A DNA stretch of 64,000 bases from Nocardioides sp. BP30 (GCF_029873215.1 NZ_CP123620.1:868001-932000), one strand, 5' to 3'. Numbered from the stretch's first letter, positions 53,865 through 62,318 are shown. The notes: generated from the letters alone by a model not told the origin. A program made the numbers and translations.

Positions 53865-55156
53865 GAGGATTCCTCGCTCCAGTACCGCTCGAAGTCGCTC
53901 TGGTCGCCGGCGACCCAGAGCGGGACGCTCGCCTTGAGCACCATGGTCAGCTGCACCACGAACTCCGGATCGTGGAGCGACTCCCCGAACAGCTCGTTGA
54001 TCCGGCGCCACCGGTAACGGACCGTCTGCGGATGGACGCCCAGGATCGCCGCGATCGCCGGCGCGCTCTCCCGGGTCTCCAGCCATACCAACAGTGTCGC
54101 CGACAGGATCTCGCGCGAGTTCGGCGTCTCCGCGAACAGCGGCTTGAGCAGCTCTTGGGCCATCTGTCGCCGCAGCGCCGGCTCGGCATGCAGCCACAAC
54201 TGGGTGCGGTAGCGGGCGCAGTCGATCACCGGTTGGCGGGGGATGCCGCCGCTCGCGGCGAGCTCGAGCGCGCGCACCACCCACCGGTGCGCGTGCCCGG
54301 CCTCCTCGGTCGGCACCGGCCAGCTCCGTGCCAGCGCTACCTCCGCGTCCACCGAACGCAGGCGGCGTACCAGCTCCTCGATATGGTCGGCGGGCGCCAC
54401 GAAGATCGCCGGCACTGCCGAGGTGTCGGCCAGTGCGTCACCCACCAGCCCCTCCTCCTCCGGCCAGGGCGTGCCTTCGGGAGCCGACGCCGCCACCACC
54501 GCGACCGTGTCGGGCAGGGACCACCCGGCGAGATCGGCCCGGATCTGCACGGCATCGTCGTACCCCTGACACAGCGCTCGCAGGAGCAGCAGCCGGTTGG
54601 TGGCGACGTCGCGGTCCCGCACCCGCCAGGCCATCGCCTGTCCGGCCCGGGCCTGGCCGATGAGGCGATCGACGAACGCCAGCAGGTCGTCACCGAGCCG
54701 GCCCAGGGTGGCGGCGGGCAGACCCGAGCGGATCACCACCTCCTGCAGCACCCGCCAGGCCTCCCGGCCGGCGATCCGCAGAGCGCTCTCCAGCGCGTCG
54801 AGGTTGTTCCCCTCGCCCGCCTCGCCGTACCCCATCCGGCGGAAGAGGTCGTCGACACCTGCGGTGGAGACCACCCGGGACCCGAGGGAGGACAGGAAGA
54901 GGTTCGCCGACTCGACCACTGCCATCGCGATGAGCTGGCGTCGCCGGCCGTCCGCGGGGCCGGCGTAAGCCGGCACCTCCTGCTGGATCCGGCGGGTGAC
55001 GCCCTCGGCGAAGTCGGGGATGCTGTCGCGCAGCTGCCGCACCACGGTGGCGGGGAGCGTGAGCACCAGGGCGTCGAAGCGCGCTTCGCTCATCCGACGA
55101 CCTCGTCCGGCCCCGTCACGGCCATCCCCAGCTCCCTCTCCCGGCGTGTCGGTCAT
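53861..55156 (-). CDS. PucR-type regulator coupled to the inactive ATPase-like protein
   Basis: A 431-residue regulator of the PucR/CdaR type. The N-terminal half is helical (RsbRD-like; FAEGVTRRIQQEVPAYAG, LRIAGREAWRVLQEVVIRSG). The C-terminal HTH is AIAAILGVHPQTVRYRWRRI, followed by FGESLHDPEFVVQL. It closely parallels the third PucR gene in this window. Start choice is uncertain: ATG 55156 or an internal MSEARF start at 55093. Its stop overlaps the ATPase-like gene, so both are made from one mRNA. An 18-bp palindrome shared with other genes lies 146 bp upstream. Confidence 0.8.
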   Translation of the reverse strand: MTDTPGEGAGDGRDGAGRGRRMSEARFDALVLTLPATVVRQLRDSIPDFAEGVTRRIQQEVPAYAGPADGRRRQLIAMAVVESANLFLSSLGSRVVSTAGVDDLFRRMGYGEAGEGNNLDALESALRIAGREAWRVLQEVVIRSGLPAATLGRLGDDLLAFVDRLIGQARAGQAMAWRVRDRDVATNRLLLLRALCQGYDDAVQIRADLAGWSLPDTVAVVAASAPEGTPWPEEEGLVGDALADTSAVPAIFVAPADHIEELVRRLRSVDAEVALARSWPVPTEEAGHAHRWVVRALELAASGGIPRQPVIDCARYRTQLWLHAEPALRRQMAQELLKPLFAETPNSREILSATLLVWLETRESAPAIAAILGVHPQTVRYRWRRINELFGESLHDPEFVVQLTMVLKASVPLWVAGDQSDFERYWSEESS

Positions 55157-55301
55157 CACACTCCCACGTCTGGTCCCACCGAGTTATCCATTCGCTGTGA
55201 CCCGCCGTGCCCTTCCCCGCGAGGAGTGTCACGTGGGGTGGGGGAGCGGGCAAGGGGTCGCCCGGTCAGGGACGCCGTACGCCCTCCCTCGACACCGTTT
55301 C

Positions 55302-55319
55302 TTGTGATCCGCGTGACAA
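55302..55319. promoter_or_regulatory. TTGTNAC-N4-GTNACAA site A
   Basis: TTGTGAT-CCGC-GTGACAA, an 18-bp imperfect palindrome upstream of the PucR/ATPase-like pair and just after the DUF6907 stop. It belongs to a set of four near-identical sites in 55-62 kb. It departs from the consensus only at the last base of the left half (T for C). Confidence 0.6.
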
Positions 55320-55328
55320 GGTCTGCTG

Positions 55329-55697
55329 TCAACGAGGCTGGAGCCGGGTCAGTTGTGCGGTGAGGTGTTGCACCAGGCTCCGCGCCGTCTCGGCGGTGAC
55401 GACCAGGCGCGGCTCGCGCCGGTCGATCGGCTCGATGACCACCCACTCGACGCTCTCGCCCACGTACCGGCCCAGCCAGGCGACCAGGTCCAGCCCCTGC
55501 AGCGAGGCCGTGACGGGCGCGACCGGTCGAGCCGCCACCACCCCCGGGACGATCGAGGCCTCGCTGCGGTGGTAGCGATCGTCGGGATGGTCGAGCTGCC
55601 CGTGCTCACCGGTGCACCAGGGCGGACAGCCCTCGGTCAGCCACGTCGGATGCTGCGGCTGGTCGTCCGTCGCGGGCTCTGGGTCGCGTCGCGTCAT
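55329..55697 (-). CDS. DUF6907-type small protein
   Basis: A 122-residue protein with the CPPWCTGEH...HPDDRYHRSEAS motif of the actinobacterial DUF6907 family: two Cys and several His residues that could bind a metal. The C-terminal half (GESVEWVVIEPIDRREPRL, then ETARSLVQHLTAQL) is a short alpha/beta segment. The function of the family is unknown; many members lie in phage or accessory regions. I chose ATG 55697; the frame extends further upstream but without conserved sequence. Confidence 0.72.
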   Translation of the reverse strand: MTRRDPEPATDDQPQHPTWLTEGCPPWCTGEHGQLDHPDDRYHRSEASIVPGVVAARPVAPVTASLQGLDLVAWLGRYVGESVEWVVIEPIDRREPRLVVTAETARSLVQHLTAQLTRLQPR

Positions 55698-55954
55698 CGC
55701 TGCCTCTTGTGCCGATCGTCTCTCTGGCCCGCGACTGTAACGGCGCCCACCGACATCGCCGACGGGCAGAGCCGAGGTTTCCACAGTCGTCTGCCACTCA
55801 CATATGACTGTACATATCGGTATGGTCATTTTTGTTCATTTGCCGCGGATGCCGACGGCGTGGCGCTCGATCCTCTGCCGACGACCGTCCCGGGCTATCC
55901 ACCGGTTGCGCGGGTGTGGTCGTACTTGTGTGACGAGTGCGCGACAATGCCGTC
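55698..55954. promoter_or_regulatory. AT-rich divergent region before the XRE regulator
   Basis: A gap of 257 bp with no credible gene. A short island at about 55797-55850 is strikingly AT-rich against the GC-rich background and contains ATGAC (55804-55808) and GTCAT (55825-55829), an inverted pair that could be the operator of the XRE-type gene. Confidence 0.4.
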
Positions 55955-56230
55955 GTGACAGGAGAGCGGGCAGCCACGTGGGAGGAGTTCGCGCGTGTTC
56001 TGGGCGGCAAGATGTTCCGCGCGCGAACGGCCAAGGGCATCAGCCAGGAACGCGTCGCGCACCTCGCGGGCGTCTCGACCTACACCTATCAGAAGTACGA
56101 GAAGGGCGAGTCGCGGCCAGGGACGCCGATGAACCCCCAGCTCAAGTCGCTGGTGGCGATCTGCCAGGTGCTCGACCTCTCCGCCGCCGAGTTGTTGGCC
56201 GATCCGCTGCCGCTCATCCCCGAGGACTGA
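55955..56230 (+). CDS. XRE-family helix-turn-helix regulator
   Basis: A 91-residue Cro/CI-type DNA-binding protein. The HTH is TAKGISQERVAHLAGVSTYT followed by YQKYEKGESRP, matching XRE domains. It has no sensor domain. The start is uncertain: GTG 55955 fits the family, and GTG 55937 would add six residues. It may regulate itself through the AT-rich region upstream. Its size and isolation resemble accessory or phage-derived regulators, but no toxin partner is adjacent. Confidence 0.75.
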   Translation: MTGERAATWEEFARVLGGKMFRARTAKGISQERVAHLAGVSTYTYQKYEKGESRPGTPMNPQLKSLVAICQVLDLSAAELLADPLPLIPED

Positions 56231-56334
56231 TCGGGCCGGCCGGGCGCTACCCGCATCCCAGTCCTGCATGGTCACACGAGAATGGTGACGCGTGCTCGCG
56301 CCGCGGTCGGGCCGCGGAGCGGCCTGACCGCTTC

Positions 56335-56352
56335 TTGTCACCGGCGTGACAA
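56335..56352. promoter_or_regulatory. TTGTNAC-N4-GTNACAA site B
   Basis: TTGTCAC-CGGC-GTGACAA, a perfect palindrome extending to 24 bp (56332-56355, TTCTTGTCAC on the left arm). It lies 125 bp before the third PucR gene and 105 bp after the XRE stop. It is the most symmetric of the four sites. Confidence 0.65.
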
Positions 56353-56476
56353 GAACTGACTGTCATCGGTGAGCAAGGACGCCGATCTGGCGACAGCGAG
56401 CCTGCGATGTGGGTCGATCGTCCCGGCGGGCCGTCGCGCTCGCCGGAGCAGACACCGAGTCCGTCGGAGGGTGCTG

Positions 56477-57742
56477 ATGCGGTCTTCTCGGTTCGACCAG
56501 CCCGTCCCGGGTGCCGTGGGCGTGTTTGCGCCTCGTCCCCGGCGCGGCGCGGATGCCTTCCAGCTCGTACGGCGCCTGCCGGCCGGAGTGCTGCCCGCCA
56601 TCCGGGCGGCGGTGCCGACGCTGCCCGACAGCGCCGCCGTACGGATCTGTGCCGAGGTGCCCGCTTTCGCGGGTCCCGGCCACGAGCGGTTGCACCGCCT
56701 GGTCCGGGACGCGACGGCTGTCGCGCTCGACGGGTTCGTGCGGACGGCGGCGGGTGAGCTGGGACCGCGACGCCACGTCGAGGAGCACTTCCGCGGCCTG
56801 GGCCGGGCCGAAGTGGCGGCCGGTTGTGGTGGTCAGCGCGTTCTGGCCGCGATCCAGGTCGCCTCCGATGCGGTCTGGCAGTCCATCCAGACCATGGTGG
56901 CGCGTGAGGAGCTGCCCGGGGCGGTCGTCGCCGATCTCGGCGTCGCGGTGAGCCGCTACCTCGCGCATCTCTCGACGCAGGTGCAACACGGCATGGCCGA
57001 GCAGAGGCGAATGACCGGCGACGCGCGCACCCAGTTGGTGCTGGCCCTGCTGCAGGAGTCGACGACCATCGATGCCGACGAGGTCGCAGCGCTGGCCTCG
57101 GCGGCCGGTTGGCGTACGCCGCAACGGGTCGTCGTCGCGATGACCCGGCTTCCCGGGGCCCTGCCGCAGCGCGTTGCGGGACTGCCGCCGGAGGCGCTGA
57201 CCTGGGCGGACGGCGATCGGATGGTCGTGCTGTCGGACGAGGCGCGGCTGAGCGAGGTGACTGCGGCGCTGCTCCGGCTCGGTCCCACGACGCAGGTGGT
57301 GCAGTCCTGGTCGGTCTCGCTCCTGCAGGCGCGACACGCCTACCGCTGGGCGCGACGTGCCTTCGCCCTGATCCGCGGCGGCGTGGTCAGCGCGGAGGAA
57401 CGGGTCGTGCGCTGCGACCGTTACCGGATGAAGCTGTGGCTGGCTGCCGATCCGGCGCTCGCCGACGACATCAGTCAGGAGCTGCTCGAGCCGCTCCGCG
57501 GCCTGACGCCGCGCCGGCGGTTGGTGCTGGCCGAGACCCTGCAGGGCTGGCTGGAGACCGACGAGAGCGCGCCGGCGCTGGCGCGTCGGCTGGGCGTCCA
57601 CGCCAACACCGTGCGTGGCCACCTGCGGGTGCTCGAGGAGCGGTTCGGTGAGCAGCTGCACGATCCGCAGGAGCGCACGGCGCTGATCCTCGCGCTGGAG
57701 GCGGCACTGCCGCGCTGGCGGGCCGCCCTCGCCGGCCGCTGA
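56477..57742 (+). CDS. Third PucR-type regulator
   Basis: A 421-residue PucR/CdaR-type regulator. The N-terminal helical region (LPAGVLPAIRAAVPTLPDSA, VLAAIQVASDAVWQSIQTMV) and the C-terminal HTH (LARRLGVHANTVRGHLRVLE, then EERFGEQLHDPQERT) parallel the regulator at 53.9-55.2 kb, suggesting duplication. Start ATG 56477 has a CGGAGGG Shine-Dalgarno; the longer frame starting at 56369 adds an arginine-rich extension without homology. Site B lies upstream. It faces the secreted-protein gene across a strong hairpin, so it ends its own unit. Confidence 0.82.
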   Translation: MRSSRFDQPVPGAVGVFAPRPRRGADAFQLVRRLPAGVLPAIRAAVPTLPDSAAVRICAEVPAFAGPGHERLHRLVRDATAVALDGFVRTAAGELGPRRHVEEHFRGLGRAEVAAGCGGQRVLAAIQVASDAVWQSIQTMVAREELPGAVVADLGVAVSRYLAHLSTQVQHGMAEQRRMTGDARTQLVLALLQESTTIDADEVAALASAAGWRTPQRVVVAMTRLPGALPQRVAGLPPEALTWADGDRMVVLSDEARLSEVTAALLRLGPTTQVVQSWSVSLLQARHAYRWARRAFALIRGGVVSAEERVVRCDRYRMKLWLAADPALADDISQELLEPLRGLTPRRRLVLAETLQGWLETDESAPALARRLGVHANTVRGHLRVLEERFGEQLHDPQERTALILALEAALPRWRAALAGR

Positions 57743-57876
57743 CCACCTGGCCAGACGGCGAGGCGTGGGCCGGCTCGGGGTCCGCGGCGAGGATGGCCAT
57801 CGCGGAACCATACTGGTAAGGTCGGTCGAAGCTGAATGCCTCAACGAGGTGGTCGGCCTTCCTGAGATGAGGAAGA

Positions 57877-57909
57877 GGGGATGGGACCGGCTTCGCCGGT
57901 CCCATCCCC
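57877..57909. terminator. Bidirectional hairpin between PucR and secreted-protein genes
   Basis: A perfect 15-bp stem GGGGATGGGACCGGC (57877-57891), loop TTC, complement 57895-57909, between two convergent genes. No T-tract is present. Confidence 0.85.
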
Positions 57910-57952
57910 GTCCCGCCGGCACCGCAGGCGCGCTTGCTTCGGGCCGCAACGC

Positions 57953-59092
57953 TCAGTGCGGCGGCACCGCCGGCGGGTTCTTCGCCGGCACGGGACAGTT
58001 GCCGCTGCCGTCGGTGGCGCACGCGGTCAGGTCATCGAGGTTGACGTTGCCGGCGTTGATGGGGCTCTGCTCCGCTGCCACCGGGTTGTCGGGCCCGGAG
58101 GCCATCGCCGTGATCAGGGGGCTGACGTCGTCGCCGCCGTCACGACAGCCGGTGAACGGTGGAACGTCGATGCCGGTGGACGCGGGGATCGACGTACCGT
58201 TCTGCTCGCCGTAGTAGGGCGAGTCGAGCTTGCCCAACGAGCCGGCGTGGGCGCCGTCGTACTGACCGAGCCGTCCGCCCTGGCCGGGGTAGTAGCCGTC
58301 GAAGCCCCACAGCGAGATGTCGACGGGTCTCACCGTCCGACACGACGAGCCGACCTCGACGGGGACGCCGTCGACCTTGAGGTTCGTCAAGGAGATGTCC
58401 ACCCGGCCGGTGACAAGGCTGTTCACAGGCGCGGAGAAGGACTTGTCGCAGGGGGCGCCCCCGCCGTCCCCGGGGTTCCGCGGGGCCCAGGTCTGGTCCA
58501 GCAGGGGCTCCAGCTTGCCGTCGACGACGGTCTGGTGCAGTTGCAGCGTGGCCGTGACCGGTATCGAGCCGAACGCCACCGTCTTCACCTGGATGGGCGG
58601 GAAGGCGCCCGGGACGGCGCCGCCCTTCGGCGGCCACGCCGCGTACAGATCGGTGCGGTAGTAGAGGCTCTGCAGCTTGGCGGCCGGATCGCTCGAGGAG
58701 GCGGCACAGGCCGGTTGGTTGAACGGATCGGGCACATAGACCAGCGAGTAGGACGTCGGCTTCGCTGCCGGCGTGTTGCCCAGCGCGATGTAGGCGAGGA
58801 AGTAGATCGGGGCGCTCGGCGAGGTGGCGATGTACTGCTTGGCACGCTGGGCGACCACCCCCTGCGCCGCACCCGCGATCCCTCCCGCGGTGGTCCCGGG
58901 CGGTGCGGCGGGGAACCCACCTCCCGGGTCCAGGTCATGGCGGGTGGCGGCAGCGGTCACCGTCGCCAGAGCTGCCGCGTCCGAGGTCCGGGTGACACCC
59001 GGGACGGCACTCGACGGGGCGGCCATCGCCAGACCCAGGGCGCCCAGTGCGAGCAGCGGGACCCGGAGTGGCACGCGGAGCCGCCTCACCAC
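57953..59092 (-). CDS. Secreted protein of unknown family
   Basis: A 379-residue exported protein. The N-terminal signal peptide is MVRRLRVPLRVPLLALGALG followed by LAMAAPSSA; a likely cleavage site is near residue 29. The mature part is rich in Ala, Gly and Pro, with segments such as PIYFLAYIALGNTPAAKPTS and DISLWGFDGYYPGQGG and paired cysteines (about six in all) that could form disulfides. I recognise no domain. It ends in a proline-rich NPPAVPPH tail. Start GTG 59092. It is followed by a 15-bp hairpin. Its neighbours are all secreted or surface-type proteins. Confidence 0.72.
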   Translation of the reverse strand: MVRRLRVPLRVPLLALGALGLAMAAPSSAVPGVTRTSDAAALATVTAAATRHDLDPGGGFPAAPPGTTAGGIAGAAQGVVAQRAKQYIATSPSAPIYFLAYIALGNTPAAKPTSYSLVYVPDPFNQPACAASSSDPAAKLQSLYYRTDLYAAWPPKGGAVPGAFPPIQVKTVAFGSIPVTATLQLHQTVVDGKLEPLLDQTWAPRNPGDGGGAPCDKSFSAPVNSLVTGRVDISLTNLKVDGVPVEVGSSCRTVRPVDISLWGFDGYYPGQGGRLGQYDGAHAGSLGKLDSPYYGEQNGTSIPASTGIDVPPFTGCRDGGDDVSPLITAMASGPDNPVAAEQSPINAGNVNLDDLTACATDGSGNCPVPAKNPPAVPPH

Positions 59093-59198
59093 GACCGCCT
59101 GCGGCAGGGGAGGGCGCAGCGTGGGGTGGGACGGTCCAGAGTCATCGGGTCGGCTCCTCGCGAGGTTGTCATGACAGGCGATCAGGTGCTGAACGCCC

Positions 59199-59232
59199 GT
59201 AGGGCGGGGCGCCTGTCGACGCCCCGCCGTAC
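59199..59232 (-). terminator. Hairpin after the 59.2-kb secreted gene
   Basis: Arms 59199-59211 and 59220-59232 pair over 13 bp with one mismatch (GTASGGCGGGGCG), loop 8 nt, ending 17 bp past the stop on the minus strand. It separates the two minus-strand secreted-protein genes. Confidence 0.75.
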
Positions 59233-59248
59233 GTGTTCTAGGGGTGGA

Positions 59249-59860
59249 TCACGGGTTGGCGATGCTCACCGCGGTGCCGGAGTTGGTCCAGGAGCCGCCG
59301 ACCGTGATCGGGTGGCCCTTGGCGACGCCGACGACCGGGCACAGGAACCCGGAGGGGGTGTTGGTGATCGTCAGGGTGCTGCTGGTCGGGGTGAACTTCT
59401 GCGTGCTGGTGTCGAAGGTGCCCTTGACCGCGCCTCCGCCGGCGGTGAAGCTGCAGCCGGCCGCGACGACGTTCGCCGTGACGCTGTCGAGCTCGGCGGG
59501 CCAGACGGTGCCGGTGGCGTCACCGGTGATGGCGACCGTCCACGTTCCGACGGGCGTCACGGTCGTGGAGCCCACGATCGGGTTGGTGCACCCGCTGGAG
59601 GTGAGGGTGCCGAGGGACCCGGCAGCCGCGCCGTAGGCCCGGCTGGTGCCGGAGCTGGTGATCGAGCCGGACAGGTTGAACGTCGAGCAGGTCAGTGTCT
59701 GGCCGGCCGTCGGGTCGGTGAAGGAGACGCTGGACCCGACGAAGTTCACCGACGAACCGGTCGGGGTGTAGGTCGTGGCGGCGTGGGCCGCGGTGGCGCT
59801 GAAACCGACAGCGGTGACGGCTGCCGCCGCGGTGGCGGCGAGCTTGAGGGAGATCGACAT
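59249..59860 (-). CDS. Secreted beta-rich protein of unknown family
   Basis: A 203-residue exported protein. The signal peptide is MSISLKLAATAAAAVTAVGF then SATAAHAA, with cleavage near residue 28. The mature part has Ser/Thr/Gly-rich beta segments and four cysteines (SLTCSTF-like TLTCSTFNL, SSGCTNP, AAGCSFT, GFLCPVV), suggesting two disulfides. No family is recognised; it resembles small actinobacterial surface or spore-coat-like beta proteins only in general composition. Start ATG 59860 has an AAGGCAAG sequence upstream. It is divergent from the first LTD gene across a 421-bp gap holding site C. Confidence 0.7.
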   Translation of the reverse strand: MSISLKLAATAAAAVTAVGFSATAAHAATTYTPTGSSVNFVGSSVSFTDPTAGQTLTCSTFNLSGSITSSGTSRAYGAAAGSLGTLTSSGCTNPIVGSTTVTPVGTWTVAITGDATGTVWPAELDSVTANVVAAGCSFTAGGGAVKGTFDTSTQKFTPTSSTLTITNTPSGFLCPVVGVAKGHPITVGGSWTNSGTAVSIANP

Positions 59861-60281
59861 CTTCTTGCCTTTCAGGAGCTGAACACAACGGGCTGTGCAC
59901 GCGATTGCGCGCACGGGTGGAGGACACCAGGCGGTGGCTTCCTGAGATGAGCGGACCGACCACCGACGTGTCAGCGGCCGGATCCGGTGACCGAGCGCCC
60001 GCACTGGACGTCGTAGCTGGAGGAGCGAGGTCACAGCCGGTACTCCACGCCGGGTCGAGGCCGAGCGGCAAGGGGATCGGAGCCCGTCCGATCAGATAGG
60101 TCGGAAAGTTGTAACGTGCGTCACAAGGAACGATGTCGCGGGCCCTTGTTTCGCCGCTCCTCCTAGCGACGGCTCGGCACGCGGGATCCAATGAGGCGGT
60201 CCAGCGAGCCGTACGTCGGCTCGATCCTCGCGGAGTCGCTCGGTGAGCTCGCTTCGCCTGTCCCGTTGGGAGACCGCCTTC
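59861..60281. promoter_or_regulatory. 421-bp divergent regulatory gap of the secreted-protein genes
   Basis: This is the longest gap without a gene in the window. It holds site C (60109-60126) and a segment CAATGAGGCG (60189-60198) that also occurs, at the same 82-bp spacing from the palindrome, before the second LTD paralog. No reading frame inside is supported. Confidence 0.6.
60109..60126. promoter_or_regulatory. TTGTNAC-N4-GTNACAA site C
   Basis: TTGTAAC-GTGC-GTCACAA, 173 bp before the first LTD gene and 249 bp from the divergent secreted gene. It is nearly identical to site D before the paralogous gene. The core TGTAA-N6-TCACA also resembles Crp/GlxR sites, so a Crp-family regulator is an alternative. 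Confidence 0.65.
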
Positions 60282-62087
60282 ATGAAACGTCCACTTGCCG
60301 CGCTCGGTGCCGTGGGAGGCGCTGCACTCGTCGTGGCCGGCCTCCAGGTGGCGGGTGTCGGCGCTGCCAGTGCCAACCCGGCCGGGACCGGCCTGGTGAT
60401 CTCCGAGGTCTACTCCGCGGGACAGGTTCCCGACTCGCCGTACGACGCGGACTTCATCGAGCTCTACAACCCCTCGTCGGCCCCCATCCCCCTCGCGGGG
60501 ACGTCCCTGCAGATCCGCAGCAGCTTCAACACGGTGCGCGCCACCATCCCGCTCAGCGGGACCGCTCCGGCCGGGCGGGCCTTCCTGGTCCAGATCAGCG
60601 ACGCCGGGACCGCGTCGGCGAGCCATCTGGACCTCCCGACGCCTGATCTGACGGCTGTGGCGGCCGGCCAGTCGTGGATCGACCTCGGCGCCTCCGACGA
60701 GGTGATCCTCGGCACCGGCAGCACCTACCCGGCGCCCGAGGTGGCCGGAGCCGCCGGCGTCATCGACGCGGTGTCGGAAGGCGGCTACGCCGGTGACGGC
60801 TCCTACGAGACCTCACCCGCGCCCTCCGGAGATCAGAACTACGGCTCGCTGCAGCGCGCGGCCGGCGGCGTGGACACCGACAACAACGCGGTGGACTTCA
60901 GCTGGGCCGGTCCGAATCCCTGCAACACGTCCTGCACGTCGGCACAGCTGTCGCGGACCGAGTCGGAGGTGTCGGTTCCGGCCTTCAGCAAGACCTCGGG
61001 AACCGGGCCGGCGCCGATCGCGACCGTCACCGGCAGCGGCGGCGTGCCCACGGGACGCGTGACGGTGACGACGGAGGATCCCCGGTACAGCGCCTCCACG
61101 TGGTCGGGTCCGCTGGACTCCGCAGGCAGCGCGACGGTGAACCTGCCGGATCTCCTGCCGGGCAGCTACACCTTCACCGTGCACTACGCGGGCGATGCCT
61201 CCTACCGACCCTCCTCGAGCACGTTCTCGGTGACCGTCACGGCGGGGAATGCGGCCACCACCGTCGCCGCGCCGAACACGACGCTCCCGGCGCTCGACTC
61301 CGGCACCACGGTGCGCGCGGACGTGCCGCTGACCGTCACGGCCGGCGACGGCGGTACGCCGACGGGAACCGTGTCGGTCTGGGACGGAACCGATCGACTG
61401 GCTGCGGTCAGCCTGCTCGCCGGCCAGACCAGTGCGAGCGTGTCCATCTACACGGCGAACATGTTGCCGGGGGCGACCACCCTGACGGTCTGGTACCAGG
61501 GCGACGCCACCTATGCGCCGAGCAGCAGCACCTTCACGGTGACAGCGCCGCGGGCCTACTCCGACACGAGCGTCTCCGCGCCAGCCGTCACCGCGGGCAG
61601 TGCCGGCCACGTCGCCGTCACCGTCGCCTCCGACTGGCCCGGGATCGTCGGTGACACGTCCGGAGTGACGGTGAGTGGCACCGTGACCCTCGCCGGCGCC
61701 GGTGCCGCGCAGACCAAGACGGTCGGTGCCGACGGCGGGGTCAGCTTCGACCTCCCCACCACCTTGGCTCCCGGCAGCTACGCACTGACCGCCACCTATG
61801 CGGGCAATGACCGGCTGGCGAGCTCCTCGGCCAAGGTGACCTTCACCGTCCGCCCCCGGACCGGCAGCACCGGCGGCACGACCGTCCAACCGCCGGCCGG
61901 CACGAACCACGGCACCCACGCGACGGCGGCTCAGCAGAAGCTGTCGAAGGACCAGGCGAAGCTGGCCAAGCTGAAGAAGGCCTACAAGAAGGCGCACGGT
62001 GCGAAGAAGGCCAAGCTGAAGAAGTCGATCGCCAAGCTGAAGAAGACGATCAAGAAGGACAAGAAGAACGTCGGGGCCGGCAAGTAG
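60282..62087 (+). CDS. Secreted LTD-domain/Ig-like-repeat protein with lysine-rich tail, first paralog
   Basis: A 601-residue exported surface-type protein. The signal peptide is MKRPLAALGAVGGAALVVAG then ...AASANP. Next a lamin-tail (LTD) domain follows (GLVISEVYSAGQ, DADFIELYNPSSAPIPLAGT, LQIRSSFNTVRA). Then come two or three Ig-like repeats (Big_3-like), for example FTVHYAGDASYRPSSSTFSV and LTVWYQGDATYAPSSSTFTV. The last 50 residues are a lysine-rich helical tail (KLSKDQAKLAKLKKAYKKAH). Such tails can bind wall polymers or nucleic acids. There is no LPxTG anchor. Start ATG 60282 with GGGAG upstream. A 20-bp hairpin follows the stop. Confidence 0.85.
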   Translation: MKRPLAALGAVGGAALVVAGLQVAGVGAASANPAGTGLVISEVYSAGQVPDSPYDADFIELYNPSSAPIPLAGTSLQIRSSFNTVRATIPLSGTAPAGRAFLVQISDAGTASASHLDLPTPDLTAVAAGQSWIDLGASDEVILGTGSTYPAPEVAGAAGVIDAVSEGGYAGDGSYETSPAPSGDQNYGSLQRAAGGVDTDNNAVDFSWAGPNPCNTSCTSAQLSRTESEVSVPAFSKTSGTGPAPIATVTGSGGVPTGRVTVTTEDPRYSASTWSGPLDSAGSATVNLPDLLPGSYTFTVHYAGDASYRPSSSTFSVTVTAGNAATTVAAPNTTLPALDSGTTVRADVPLTVTAGDGGTPTGTVSVWDGTDRLAAVSLLAGQTSASVSIYTANMLPGATTLTVWYQGDATYAPSSSTFTVTAPRAYSDTSVSAPAVTAGSAGHVAVTVASDWPGIVGDTSGVTVSGTVTLAGAGAAQTKTVGADGGVSFDLPTTLAPGSYALTATYAGNDRLASSSAKVTFTVRPRTGSTGGTTVQPPAGTNHGTHATAAQQKLSKDQAKLAKLKKAYKKAHGAKKAKLKKSIAKLKKTIKKDKKNVGAGK

Positions 62088-62097
62088 CCCCATCGTT

Positions 62098-62141
62098 GAC
62101 AGGCGGTCCCGCTCCGGTGTTCCGGGGCGGGACCGTCTGTC
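62098..62141 (+). terminator. Terminator between the two LTD paralogs
   Basis: Arms 62098-62117 and 62122-62141 pair over 20 bp with two G-T wobble positions (GACAGRCGGTCCCGC), loop TGTT, 11 bp after the stop. It separates the paralogs into independent units. Confidence 0.85.
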
Positions 62142-62153
62142 TGCGACAGGAAG

Positions 62154-62171
62154 TTGTAACGCACGTCACAA
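62154..62171. promoter_or_regulatory. TTGTNAC-N4-GTNACAA site D
   Basis: TTGTAAC-GCAC-GTCACAA, 165 bp before the second LTD gene. It differs from site C only in the central four bases. A CAATGAGGCG segment lies at 62234-62243, the same 82-bp offset as in the first paralog. Confidence 0.65.
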
Positions 62172-62318
62172 GGTTTGCCCACGTCGACCACGGGTTCCGC
62201 GCAACCGCTGGTGCCGGACCGGACCCGAGGATGCAATGAGGCGTCCTGAGAGTCGCACTCGCCGGCTCGCCATCGCGGGCCGACTCGGCGCCCGCTGTCA
62301 CGTGGGGAGTTCCTCCTG

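Noticed and set aside
59166..59176. TTGTCATGACA as a fifth copy of the shared operator
   Set aside because: The half-sites abut without the 4-bp spacer, so it does not fit the architecture of the other four.
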